Under the pieces are notes generated by a model. The model was not told the origin of the DNA and did not search any database. It saw only the letters and a program-made list of their open reading frames with translations. A stretch of DNA of 64,000 bases from Tranquillimonas alkanivorans (lineage in GTDB: Bacteria; Pseudomonadota; Alphaproteobacteria; Rhodobacterales; Rhodobacteraceae): positions 115,447 to 179,446 of the forward strand of contig NZ_FOXA01000008.1 in assembly GCF_900115595.1 (NCBI RefSeq), read 5' to 3'. Below, one piece after another: positions 1-8,749 of the stretch. The translations under genes and the position numbers were made by a program. Position 1 is the stretch's first letter, and each line of letters opens with the position of its first letter.

Positions 1-189
1 GGTGTCGAAGGGACGGTGATCGACCGCCGCCGTCGGGATGCCCCGCGCCTCGGCCTTCCTCAGTCCGCCGGCCTGCGGATCGTTCGACGCCACCAGCACG
101 GGCCGGGCCGGGTGGTCTCCGGTCATGCTGTCGACCAGCGCCAGCATGTTCGACCCGCCGCCCGAGATCAGGATCGCGACGCGCTTCAC
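1..189 (-). CDS. purN: Phosphoribosylglycinamide formyltransferase, N-terminal part (runs off window)
   Basis: GAR transformylase of de novo purine synthesis, cytosolic; it transfers a formyl group from 10-formyl-THF to GAR. Only the first 63 codons are present. They open [18 protein letters not shown], containing the SGGGSN phosphate-binding loop of the PurN family. The start is a GTG whose bases overlap the purM stop (GTGA, 4-nt overlap), so the two genes are translationally coupled and purM is read first. The identification rests on the N-terminal motif plus the purM neighbour. The remainder lies upstream of base 1. Confidence 0.9.
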   Translation of the reverse strand, partial: MKRVAILISGGGSNMLALVDSMTGDHPARPVLVASNDPQAGGLRKAEARGIPTAAVDHRPFDT

Positions 190-1229
190 GCAAGCGTCCC
201 GTCATAGGACACGCCCTGCCCAGCCACCACCGTGCCCAGCCGGTGCACCGTCTCGCCCTCATCGGCCAATAACGCGGCCAGCGCGTCGGCGCGGTCGGCC
301 GAGACGACGACGACCATCCCGATGCCCGCGTTGAATGTCTTGAGCAGTTCGTCCTGCGCCAGCCCGCCCTGCCCGGCCAGCCATCCGAAAACCGGCGGCA
401 GCGGCCAGGCGCCCAGGTCGATGCGCGCGCCCAGCCCCTCGGGCAGCACGCGCGGCAGGTTCTCGGTCAGCCCGCCGCCGGTGATGTGCGCCAGCGCGTG
501 CACGCCGCCTGCACGCACCGCCGCCAGCACCGGCTTGACGTAAAGCCGCGTCGGCGCCAGCAGCGCCTCGCCCAGCGTGCCGTCGCCGAAGGGGGACGCG
601 TCGCCCCAACCCAGCCCCGACCGCTCGACCACCCGCCGCACCAGGGAATAGCCGTTCGAGTGCACGCCGTCCGAGGCCAGCCCCAGCAGCACGTCGCCCT
701 CGGCCACGCCCTCGGGCAGTGCCGCGCCCCGCTCCATCGCACCCACGGCGAAGCCCGCAAGGTCGAAGTCGCCCGCGGCGTACATGCCCGGCATCTCGGC
801 CGTCTCACCGCCGATCAGCGCGCAGCCCGAGCGCGCGCAGCCCTCGGCAATGCCCGAGACGATGCGTGCGGCGCTGTCGACCTCGAGCTTGCCGGTCGCG
901 AAGTAATCGAGGAAGAACAGCGGCTCCGCGCCTTGGCAGACCAGGTCGTTGACGCACATCGCCACGAGGTCGATGCCGATCGTGTCGACATTGCCGGTGT
1001 CGATGGCGATCTTGAGCTTGGTGCCCACGCCGTCGGTCGCGGCCACCAGCACCGGGTCGTCGTAGCCAGCCGCCTTGAGGTCGAACAGCGCCCCGAAGCC
1101 GCCAAGCCCGGACATCACGCCGGGCCGCTTGGTTCGTGCCGCCTCGGGCTTGATCCGGTCCACGAGCGCATTGCCCGCATCGATATCGACCCCTGCCTCG
1201 GCATAGGTCAGGCCGCTCTTCTCGGTCAT
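186..1229 (-). CDS. purM: Phosphoribosylformylglycinamidine cyclo-ligase (AIR synthetase)
   Basis: Cytosolic enzyme that closes the imidazole ring, turning FGAM and ATP into AIR in purine synthesis. The product is 347 residues, normal for PurM. It shows the family N-terminus ([14 protein letters not shown]), a DGVGTK nucleotide-binding motif near residue 65, and [11 protein letters not shown] near 140. Its stop overlaps the purN start, giving the common purMN pair. No regulatory site was recognised in the short gap between its start and the tRNA gene. Confidence 0.97.
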   Translation of the reverse strand: MTEKSGLTYAEAGVDIDAGNALVDRIKPEAARTKRPGVMSGLGGFGALFDLKAAGYDDPVLVAATDGVGTKLKIAIDTGNVDTIGIDLVAMCVNDLVCQGAEPLFFLDYFATGKLEVDSAARIVSGIAEGCARSGCALIGGETAEMPGMYAAGDFDLAGFAVGAMERGAALPEGVAEGDVLLGLASDGVHSNGYSLVRRVVERSGLGWGDASPFGDGTLGEALLAPTRLYVKPVLAAVRAGGVHALAHITGGGLTENLPRVLPEGLGARIDLGAWPLPPVFGWLAGQGGLAQDELLKTFNAGIGMVVVVSADRADALAALLADEGETVHRLGTVVAGQGVSYDGTLA

Positions 1230-1356
1230 CCCGGCATCCCCTCAGATCGCGTTCGCGCGCGCCCCGCGCTTATCCGATCCGCCCGCGCAGGGCAACGCGC
1301 CCCGCACCCGAACCGCTTGACCGCCCCGGCGGCTCTGCTAAGCACGGGGTCGGTCA

Positions 1357-1433
1357 GGGCCTGTAGCTCAATTGGTTAGAGCAGAGCGCTCATAACGCTT
1401 TGGTTGGGGGTTCGAGTCCCTCCGGGCCTACCA
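1357..1433 (+). tRNA. tRNA with CAT anticodon (probably Ile2, possibly elongator Met)
   Basis: A 77-nt cloverleaf with encoded CCA. The acceptor stem is GGGCCTG pairing CGGGCCT with G-U pairs. The D arm is GCTC/GAGC, the anticodon arm GAGCG-CTCATAA-CGCTT, and the T arm GGGGG-TTCGAGT-CCCTC. The anticodon is CAT. Such genes can be elongator Met or the isoleucine tRNA whose C34 becomes lysidine through TilS; the sequence alone does not decide, though the overall form suits alphaproteobacterial Ile2. It stands alone, with an insertion-sequence relic just downstream. Confidence 0.93.
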
Positions 1434-1476
1434 ACAAATCAAGTACTCACGCGAAGCTCCCTAGCCTGCTTGAAGT

Positions 1477-1690
1477 TCACCCGTGCTCCGACACCGTCGG
1501 CATCCGTTGTATTGTGCCGAACTTGGACGGCATGTAGTCGGGAGGTACGGCTATGGTCTGAGCGAGCGGCACCCAGTTCCACGGGAGCAGGTCGTCGAGG
1601 CGGTTGATCTTGTGGTCGCCGATCCGGGCGAGGATGTCGGCGAGGCAGGCTTCGGGACTGGCGACCTTGCAGCGGCTGGCCCAGCTAAGC
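1477..1690 (-). pseudogene. C-terminal remnant of an IS66-family transposase
   Basis: Read on the minus strand, bases 1477-1690 keep an open frame that includes [19 protein letters not shown] followed by LLPWNWVP. This is the typical C-terminal tail of IS66 TnpC transposases. Nothing upstream of it (toward 1750) continues the transposase, and speA ends at 1751, so only about 70 codons survive. It fills most of the 317-bp space between the CAT tRNA and speA; nothing else was recognised there. It is an inert scar of an old insertion, not a functional gene. Confidence 0.75.
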
Positions 1691-1750
1691 CGCTGAAATC
1701 ATTCATTGGGGCTCACTCCCTCCCGGCCGACCAGACACGCGCCGCATTCC

Positions 1751-3640
1751 TCACTCGTAATACGTGTACCCGTTGATGCTGCTGCGGTAGGCTTCGATCA
1801 GTTGCCGGCCCTCGGAGGCGTCGAGCTTGCGGTTCGAGATGGCGCGGTCGACGGCGCGGCGGAAGCCGTCCATGCAGTCGCGCGGGTTGTACTCGACGTA
1901 GCTGAGCACCTCGCCGATCGTGTCGCCCTCGACCTCCTCGATCAGGTCGAACTCGCCGTTCTCGCGCAGCTCGATCGTGGCGACGTTGGTGTCGCCGAAG
2001 AGGTTGTGCAGGTCACCCAGGGTTTCCTGGTACGCGCCGACGAAAAAGGTACCAAAGAGATAGCGCTCGTCGGGCCGGATATCGTGAACGGGCAGCGTGG
2101 CCGAGACGCGGTCGGCCAGGATGAAGCGGTCGATCTTGCCGTCCGAGTCGCAGGTGATGTCCGACAGGATCGCGCGCCGGTCCGGCACCTCGTTCAGGCG
2201 TTGCAGCGGCACCAGCGGGTGAAGCTGGTCGATCGCCCAGACGTCGGGCAGCGACTGGAAGAGCGAGAAGTTGCAGTGCAGGATGTCCGCCGTGCTTTCG
2301 AGCTGCGCGACGAGGTCGGGAGAGCCGCCGGTCTCTTCCGCAAGCCGCCGGATGCGCGACATCAGGCGCAGGTATATTCGTTCGCCCCGCGCCACCTGAC
2401 GCAGGCCGATGGTGCCGCGGCGAAACAGCGCCCTGAGTTCGTTGCGGTAGTAGCTCGCGTCGTTGACGCACTCCTGCAGCCGCCCCTCGACCACGTAGTC
2501 CCCGATCCCGGCGAGGTCCGCGACCAGGTGGTGGTCGTCCGGTTCGGGCGCCGGCGCGGTTTCGACGTCGAACAGCGTCGCCTCGAGCACGTCGAAGACC
2601 AGCACCGACGACATCGCCACCACCGCACGGCCGCTCTCCGTAACGAGAGTCGGATGCTCCACGCCGGCTTCGTCCATGGCATAGCGCACCGTTTCGACGA
2701 TGCTCGCGCAGTACTCCTTAACCGAGTAGTTCACCGAGCTCTCGGTCGCCTTCATCTCGCCGGTATAGTCGACGCCCAGACCGCCGCCGAGATCGAGATG
2801 GGTCAGCGGCACCCCTTCGGCCAGAAGCTCGGTGAAGTAGCGGCAGGCCTCGGTTGCGGCGCGGCGCACGTCGTTGACGTCGGGGATCTGCGAGCCGAGG
2901 TGCGAGTGCTGAAGCTTGAGGCAATGCAGAAGCCCCGCCTCCTTCAGCCGGTCTACCGATGTCACGAGCTGCTCGCTGTTGAGCCCGAAGGCCGATCGGT
3001 CGCCGGAACTGGCGGCCCACGCTCCGCCGATCTGGTTGGTCAGCTTGACCCGGACGCCCAGAAGCGGGTCCACGTCCAGCTCGCCGGCCACGCGGATCGC
3101 GATCTCGACCTCGTTGAGGCTTTCCAGGACGATGACAGTGTTGAAGCCCAGCTTGCGCGACAGGATGGCGAGGCGGACGAACTCCTCGTCCTTGGTGCCG
3201 TTGCAGACGATGAGCGCGTCGTGCGGCAGCGGCTGGCTGAGCGCGATGACCAGCTCGGGCTTCGAACCGGCCTCGAGCCCGAAGCCGAAGGGTTGCCCGT
3301 ATTCCACGATGCGCCGGACGATCTGCGCCTGCTGGTTCACCTTGATCGGGAAGACGCCGCGATAGGCGCCGCGATAGCCGGCCTCGGCGATGGCGTCGCC
3401 GAAACTTTCGTTCACCCGCCGCACCCCGTGTTCCAGGAACGACGCGACCCGCAGCAGCACGGGCGTCTGCACGCCCCGCGCGCCCAGCGCCTCGACGACC
3501 TTCGGCAGGCTTACCGCGTGCGTCGACTCTGACAGCGGGTTGCGGATGCCGATGTCGCCGGTCTCCAACACCTCCACCAATCCCTTGCCCCAGCGCTCCA
3601 CGCCGTAGACCCGGTGCGGCCCGTCGATCTCGTCCCGCAT
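1751..3640 (-). CDS. speA: Biosynthetic arginine decarboxylase
   Basis: PLP enzyme that decarboxylates arginine to agmatine, the first step of the arginine route to putrescine. The length of 629 residues matches bacterial SpeA (about 630-660). Visible signs are the Schiff-base lysine in FPIKVNQQ near residue 100, the glycine-rich HLDLGGGLGVDY segment that binds PLP phosphate, and a CDSDGKID segment carrying the active-site cysteine near the C-terminus. The start follows a GGAGGAGACGAC ribosome-binding stretch. No agmatinase gene is nearby, so the rest of the pathway is elsewhere. Confidence 0.95.
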   Translation of the reverse strand: MRDEIDGPHRVYGVERWGKGLVEVLETGDIGIRNPLSESTHAVSLPKVVEALGARGVQTPVLLRVASFLEHGVRRVNESFGDAIAEAGYRGAYRGVFPIKVNQQAQIVRRIVEYGQPFGFGLEAGSKPELVIALSQPLPHDALIVCNGTKDEEFVRLAILSRKLGFNTVIVLESLNEVEIAIRVAGELDVDPLLGVRVKLTNQIGGAWAASSGDRSAFGLNSEQLVTSVDRLKEAGLLHCLKLQHSHLGSQIPDVNDVRRAATEACRYFTELLAEGVPLTHLDLGGGLGVDYTGEMKATESSVNYSVKEYCASIVETVRYAMDEAGVEHPTLVTESGRAVVAMSSVLVFDVLEATLFDVETAPAPEPDDHHLVADLAGIGDYVVEGRLQECVNDASYYRNELRALFRRGTIGLRQVARGERIYLRLMSRIRRLAEETGGSPDLVAQLESTADILHCNFSLFQSLPDVWAIDQLHPLVPLQRLNEVPDRRAILSDITCDSDGKIDRFILADRVSATLPVHDIRPDERYLFGTFFVGAYQETLGDLHNLFGDTNVATIELRENGEFDLIEEVEGDTIGEVLSYVEYNPRDCMDGFRRAVDRAISNRKLDASEGRQLIEAYRSSINGYTYYE

Positions 3641-3926
3641 GTCGTCTCCTCCTTCGCCGTGGGGCTGTGGGTGTCTGTCCAGACCACACTAGAGGGACTG
3701 GCGGCGGGGTCCACCCGATCGGCTTTCGGCAGCCGGGCGAAGAGGCCCCAAGCGGCGACCGCTTGTTCCTCGCTCAGCGCCATCGCCGGAACGCGATGTG
3801 GATGACGCCCTCCCGAAGCGCAGGCGCCGCCTCACGCGGGCGGATCATGGTAAGGGTGCGCTCGGCCGCGGAACTCTGCTGTCCAAGCCGAACCTGGCCG
3901 CTCGAGCCTCGCCGCCGGCCGACCGC

Positions 3927-4313
3927 TCACACCGGGCGGGCTCCCACGAACGCCCAGGCGGCGTCCTCATCTTCCTGCGGGAACGTCTTCGCATCCACAG
4001 GGATGACGCGGCCGAAGCTTTCGATCATCGTCTGCGCGACCTTCGGCCCCCCCACGACGGCGTAACGGTCCACGTTGGTGATCGAGCGCAGGTCGGCCTT
4101 CATCGACTGGCTGCCATAGCCGATGGCGGCGTCCCCCAGGTCGAAGTCCTCGAGCAAGAACAGCACGTTGACGCCCTGATGGGTGTCGAAGGCCGCGTTC
4201 ATTTCGGCGGCCATCTTCTCCATGCCCTCGCGGTTGAGCTGCCCGGTGACGCGGAAGGCATAGACGTCGGGGCGGTCTGTGGCGATGCGGGTGACGCCGG
4301 CAGGCAGGTCCAT
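3927..4313 (-). CDS. SpoIIAA-like (STAS-related) small protein
   Basis: A 128-residue soluble protein of the SpoIIAA-like family (DUF3478 type), which adopts a STAS/CRAL-TRIO-like fold. Members are of unknown function and may bind lipid or regulate partners. The alternating beta/alpha pattern is clear: VYAFRVTGQLNREG, then NVLFLLEDFD, then RYAVVGGP. I chose the ATG at 4313 because GAGGAGG lies just upstream with ideal spacing. It is divergent from the CYP152 gene, 132 bp away, so the two may share a control region. The 286 bp between it and speA holds no gene I can support. Confidence 0.75.
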   Translation of the reverse strand: MDLPAGVTRIATDRPDVYAFRVTGQLNREGMEKMAAEMNAAFDTHQGVNVLFLLEDFDLGDAAIGYGSQSMKADLRSITNVDRYAVVGGPKVAQTMIESFGRVIPVDAKTFPQEDEDAAWAFVGARPV

Positions 4314-4445
4314 CGGTGCCTCCTCCATTCGGGTGTCTCGCCCGCTCAACACCCGCCGCACCGCCGCCGTTCCGCCCCCTCCACCGGCAACCGAGTGGGC
4401 CGCCGCCGCGTTGGCGCGACAGCGCCAGCAGAGACAGGAGCAACC

Positions 4446-5672
4446 ATGTCGCAGATGCCGACCGAGACCGCGCCCGACAGCACCATCCCCTTCCGGGCCG
4501 ACCCCTACCGGTTCATCTCGAAGCGCTGCGCCGCGCACGGCAGCGACGCCTTCGAGGGGCGGCTACTGCTGGAGAAGACGATCTTCCTGCATGGCCCCGA
4601 GGCGGCCGAGCTTTTCTATGACCAGTCCCGCTTCCGCCGAGCCGACGCCTTTCCCTCGCGCATCAAGAAGCTGATGTTCGGGCTCGGCGGCGTGCAGGGG
4701 CTTGACGGGGCGGCGCACGTGCACCGAAAGGCGATGCACCTGTCGATCATGACCGAGAACAACATGGACCGGCTCGAACCGCTGCTCGCCGCGCGGCTGC
4801 GCGCCCGCGTCCCCGTCTGGCGCGAGGCGGGCGAGGTGGCGCTGCATTCCGAGTTGCTCCAGGTCGCCGCCGAGGCCGCGGCGGAGTGGGCCGGAGTTCC
4901 GCCCGAGGCCGACATGAACCTGCGCCGTCGCCAGATGCAGGCCATGTTCGAGCACGCGGGCTCCGTCGGCCCGGTTTACATGCGCGCGCGTCTGCAACGG
5001 CGGCGGGCCGATGCCTGGGCGCACGACCTGATCGCCCGCACCCGCGCCGGCGAGATCGCCCCGCGCCAGGGCAGCGCGCTCGACGTCATCGCCGGTTGGC
5101 ATGACCCCGAGGGGCAGCCCCTGCCCGCCGATGTCGCCGGGGTCGAGCTTCTCAACGTCCTGCGGCCCACCACGGCCGTCGGCGTCTTCCTCGTCTTCGT
5201 GGTCCACGCGCTGGCCACGGACGGGGTCCATCCGCGCACCGACGAGGAGGTGCGCCGCTTCGTGCTGGAGATCCGCCGCCACTACCCGTTCTTCCCCGCC
5301 GTCGGCGCGCGGACCACGCGCGAGTTCGAGTGGAAGGGCCTGCCGTTCCCCGAGGGCCGGCTGGTCCTGCTCGACATCTGGGGCACGAACCGCGACCCGC
5401 GCACATGGTCGGCCCCGGACGATTTTCGCCCCGAGCGGTTCGCCCATCGCAAGCCCGGCCCGTTCGAGATGATCCCGCAGGGCGGCGGCGACCACCCGCA
5501 CAACCACCGCTGCTCGGGCGAGTGGATCACCGAGCGGATGATGGCCGTGACGACCCGCTTCTTCGTCGAGGAACTGGAATGGGACGCGCCCGAGCAGGAC
5601 CTGTCGCTGGCCTATGGCGAGCTTCCGGCGCGGCCGCGGGACGACATGCGCATCAGCCTTCACCCCGCGTGA
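4446..5672 (+). CDS. CYP152-type cytochrome P450 fatty-acid peroxygenase/hydroxylase
   Basis: A 408-residue heme-thiolate enzyme. The proximal-cysteine loop reads QGGGDHPHNHRCSGEW with C356, nearly the same as the loop of B. subtilis P450BSbeta. The I-helix carries NVLRPTTAVG (R240-P241) where ordinary P450s have the acid-alcohol pair. In CYP152 enzymes this arginine binds the fatty-acid carboxylate, which then acts as the acid and lets H2O2 drive alpha/beta hydroxylation or decarboxylation. It therefore probably needs no reductase, and none is encoded nearby. The start ATG at 4446 follows AGACAGGAGC. Substrate chain length and product cannot be read from the sequence. Confidence 0.92.
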   Translation: MSQMPTETAPDSTIPFRADPYRFISKRCAAHGSDAFEGRLLLEKTIFLHGPEAAELFYDQSRFRRADAFPSRIKKLMFGLGGVQGLDGAAHVHRKAMHLSIMTENNMDRLEPLLAARLRARVPVWREAGEVALHSELLQVAAEAAAEWAGVPPEADMNLRRRQMQAMFEHAGSVGPVYMRARLQRRRADAWAHDLIARTRAGEIAPRQGSALDVIAGWHDPEGQPLPADVAGVELLNVLRPTTAVGVFLVFVVHALATDGVHPRTDEEVRRFVLEIRRHYPFFPAVGARTTREFEWKGLPFPEGRLVLLDIWGTNRDPRTWSAPDDFRPERFAHRKPGPFEMIPQGGGDHPHNHRCSGEWITERMMAVTTRFFVEELEWDAPEQDLSLAYGELPARPRDDMRISLHPA

Positions 5673-5676
5673 GCGG

Positions 5677-5697
5677 GGGCCGGGACCTGCCCGGCCC
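5677..5697. terminator. Hairpin between convergent CYP152 and gap
   Basis: GGGCCGGG-acctg-CCCGGCCC forms a perfect 8-bp stem with a 5-nt loop in the 37-bp gap between two convergent genes. There is no T-tract, so a bidirectional or Rho-assisted 3' end is possible but unproven. Confidence 0.45.
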
Positions 5698-5709
5698 ACC
5701 GCTGTCGTC

Positions 5710-6720
<1,011 letters not shown>

Positions 6721-6822
6721 GATCTCTCTCCTCGTGTCCGGCCCGGCGCGGGCGGCTCATCCGCCCCGCGGGGACTTGGTCGCTACTCTGTTACTTTTGT
6801 CTCCGAGGTCAACCGGATGGCG

Positions 6823-6963
6823 CTAACGCCAGAAGGCGATCGCGTTGGTCAGGTCCACGAACCTGCGGGCGAGGAAGATGTGCGCGTCGAGCCCCAGCCA
6901 GAAGTTGAGCGCGAGCGCCGCCAGGATCAGCGCCCCCAGCCCGGCGGCGACGGAATTTGTCAT
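6823..6963 (-). CDS. Small single-span membrane protein upstream of gap
   Basis: A 46-codon gene starting MTNSVAAGLGALIL and ending NAIAFWR. Residues 5-28 form one hydrophobic helix (ALILAALALNFWLGL), followed by a short amphipathic tail with RRF. It is read in the same direction as gap, 102 bp ahead of it. From memory, similar 45-50-residue proteins occur next to gap in other Rhodobacteraceae. I know of no assigned function. Its base composition matches the neighbours, which supports a real gene rather than a chance frame. Confidence 0.65.
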   Translation of the reverse strand: MTNSVAAGLGALILAALALNFWLGLDAHIFLARRFVDLTNAIAFWR

Positions 6964-7182
6964 GTCGTATCCCCGTGTTGCGCCCCGACCATGCCAGAGC
7001 GCGCGCCGCCGCGCCAGAACGGGCGGCGGCACGAGGGCGGCGAGCACGCGCGGAAGACCGCCGGAAACCATGCTTTCGCTGCATAGCAGCATGGCGAAAA
7101 TGGGCGTTGTTGCGCGCTAACACCGTCGCCAACTTACGGGTCGAGGAGGACGACACACACCCCCTGCAAGGGACCGACGACG

Positions 7183-7344
7183 ATGACCTTCCTGCAAGAG
7201 TACAAAGCCCGCGCCCGCAAGCGCGCCGCCTATCGCCGCACCGTGGCCGAGATCCGCTCGATGCCGCTCGACGTGGCGCTGGACCTCAACATCTATCCCG
7301 GCGACGCGCACCGCATCGCGCGGCAGGCCGTCTACGGCGCCTGA
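7183..7344 (+). CDS. DUF1127 mini-protein (first of a tandem pair)
   Basis: A 53-residue basic protein beginning MTFLQEYKARARKRAAYRR. Its C-terminal half, MPLDVALDLNIYPGDAHRIA, corresponds to the DUF1127 (YjiS-like) motif in the form usual for Rhodobacterales. DUF1127 proteins are small and arginine-rich; one member, CcaF1 of Rhodobacter sphaeroides, binds RNA. A second paralogue follows 111 bp downstream with the same architecture. Molecular function here is unproven. Confidence 0.75.
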   Translation: MTFLQEYKARARKRAAYRRTVAEIRSMPLDVALDLNIYPGDAHRIARQAVYGA

Positions 7345-7455
7345 CCGCGCCCTGCGGGCACCGCATACCAGCCAGACATCCGCGCCGCGTGTGAGTTGGG
7401 CCACGGCCCCTACCTCGGCGACGCAACACCGCCAGACCCGAAGGGAGACGGCAGC

Positions 7456-7620
7456 ATGAAGACCATGATCCACAGCCTCCGCGCCGCCGCAGCGCGCCGC
7501 GCCGCATATAAGCGCACCCGCCGCGAGATCGCGTCGATGCCGCTGGGCGTCGCCCACGACCTCGACATCGATCCGACGCAAAGCAGCGTCATCGCGCGGA
7601 ACGTCGTCTATGGCCGGTAA
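7456..7620 (+). CDS. DUF1127 mini-protein (second of a tandem pair)
   Basis: A 54-residue paralogue of the preceding gene. Both have an N-terminal helix with RRAAYKR/KRAAYRR, then EIASMPLGVAHDLDID and a C-terminal VIARNVVYG matching RIARQAVYG in the first copy. The ATG at 7456 follows AAGGGAGA with good spacing. Divergence between the copies is substantial, so the duplication is not recent. It is convergent with coaD across a strong hairpin. Confidence 0.78.
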   Translation: MKTMIHSLRAAAARRAAYKRTRREIASMPLGVAHDLDIDPTQSSVIARNVVYGR

Positions 7621-7651
7621 CTCCGGCCCGACGGACAACACCGACGACTGA

Positions 7652-7680
7652 GACGGGCGTGCCGCATGGGCGCGCCCGTC
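7652..7680. terminator. Bidirectional hairpin between DUF1127 gene and coaD
   Basis: GACGGGCGTGCC pairs with GGCGCGCCCGTC (12 bp with one G-U) around a 5-nt loop between two convergent genes. A short GTTTC follows on the plus strand. Probably the shared 3' end signal. Confidence 0.6.
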
Positions 7681-7686
7681 GCCGTT

Positions 7687-8175
7687 TCAGCGGAACTTCT
7701 GTTGGAGCGCGGCGCGCACGGGCGGCGTGACGAACTTCGACACGTCGCCGTTGAGCCGCGCGATTTCCTTCACCAGCTTCGACGCGATCGCCTGGTGCTG
7801 CGCGTCGGCCATCAGGAACACCGTCTCAACGCTGTCGTCGAGCGCGCGGTTCATGCCCACCATCTGGTACTCGTACTCGAAATCCGAGACCGCGCGCAGG
7901 CCGCGGACGATCAGGCTCGCGCCCACGTCGCGCGCCGCGTCGATCAGCAGGTTCTCGAACGGGTGGACGACGATCTCGGTCCCGTGCTTCTGAAGACCCG
8001 CGCAGGCCGTCTGGATCATGTCGACCCGCTCCTCCAGCGAAAACAGCGGGCCCTTGTCCCGGTTTATCGCGACGCCGATCACCAGCCGGTCCACCATCGC
8101 GCAGGCGCGACCAATGATGTCGAGATGCCCCAGCGTGACCGGGTCGAACGTCCCCGGATAAAGGCCGATGCGCAT
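7687..8175 (-). CDS. coaD: Phosphopantetheine adenylyltransferase
   Basis: Catalyses the penultimate step of coenzyme A synthesis: 4'-phosphopantetheine plus ATP to dephospho-CoA. At 162 residues it has the usual CoaD size. The N-terminus MRIGLYPGTFDPVTLGH carries the T/HxGH nucleotidyltransferase motif (H17), and EYEYQMVGMNRAL is the conserved substrate-binding stretch near residue 97. Monocistronic in appearance and convergent with the DUF1127 pair. Confidence 0.97.
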   Translation of the reverse strand: MRIGLYPGTFDPVTLGHLDIIGRACAMVDRLVIGVAINRDKGPLFSLEERVDMIQTACAGLQKHGTEIVVHPFENLLIDAARDVGASLIVRGLRAVSDFEYEYQMVGMNRALDDSVETVFLMADAQHQAIASKLVKEIARLNGDVSKFVTPPVRAALQQKFR

Positions 8176-8257
8176 GTGCCGCCCCCTCTCTCGTGCCCGC
8201 GCGCACGCAACTATATTGCGCCCTGGCGCGCAAGGGGTGAATCGGCAGCCGGACCGC

Positions 8258-8692
8258 TCAGTGGCCCATTACCATGTCCTGAAGCGCGTCGCGCTCCATC
8301 GACAGCTCGGACAGGCGCGCCTTGACCACGTCCCCGATCGAGATCAAGCCCACCATTTCGCTGCCGTCCATCACCGGGATGTGGCGGAACCGGCCCTCGG
8401 TCATCTTCGCCAGTACGGCGTCGGCGGTCTCGTCCCGCGTGCAGCCCACGAGCTCCCGCGTCATCATCTCGTCCACCGTGTCGCCCAGGCAGGTCGGGCC
8501 GCGGCGGCCCAGCTCGCGCACGATGTCACGCTCGGACAGGATCCCCTCGGGGTGCGTGCCGTCCTTCGAGATGACGACTGCGCCGATCCGCCGCTCGGCC
8601 AGGAGCGCGGCGGCGTCCGACACGCTGGTGCCCGGCGCGAGCGTGACCACGCCCGTGTCCGACTTCGACTTCAGGATCTGGTGAACCAGCAT
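8258..8692 (-). CDS. Tandem CBS-domain protein
   Basis: A 144-residue protein made almost entirely of two CBS motifs. The first runs roughly residues 5-60 (VVTLAPGTSVSDAAALL, then IGAVVISKDG and GILSERDIVREL) and the second 70-130 (RFRHIPVMDGSEMVGLISIGDVV). Such stand-alone CBS pairs bind adenosyl ligands (AMP, ATP, SAM) and act as energy or redox sensors, but the partner is unknown. The ATG at 8692 is preferred over an upstream start because GAGGAGAGG precedes it. Confidence 0.85.
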   Translation of the reverse strand: MLVHQILKSKSDTGVVTLAPGTSVSDAAALLAERRIGAVVISKDGTHPEGILSERDIVRELGRRGPTCLGDTVDEMMTRELVGCTRDETADAVLAKMTEGRFRHIPVMDGSEMVGLISIGDVVKARLSELSMERDALQDMVMGH

Positions 8693-8749
8693 CGCGGCCT
8701 CTCCTCGCTTTGACCTCAAGTGAAGCGTCCTCCGCTGCGCCCCGCGCTG

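Noticed and set aside
1706..3532. Long plus-strand open frame opposite speA (about 608 codons)
   Set aside because: It is an antisense shadow caused by the very high GC content. The minus-strand frame encodes a full-length SpeA with all motifs, and the plus-strand product has no recognisable domain.
3641..3926. Possible small minus-strand genes between speA and the SpoIIAA-like gene
   Set aside because: A 24-codon frame (from 3849) and the front of a frame starting at 3783 have GC-rich third positions but no homologous motif, and the second runs into speA out of frame. Not supportable.
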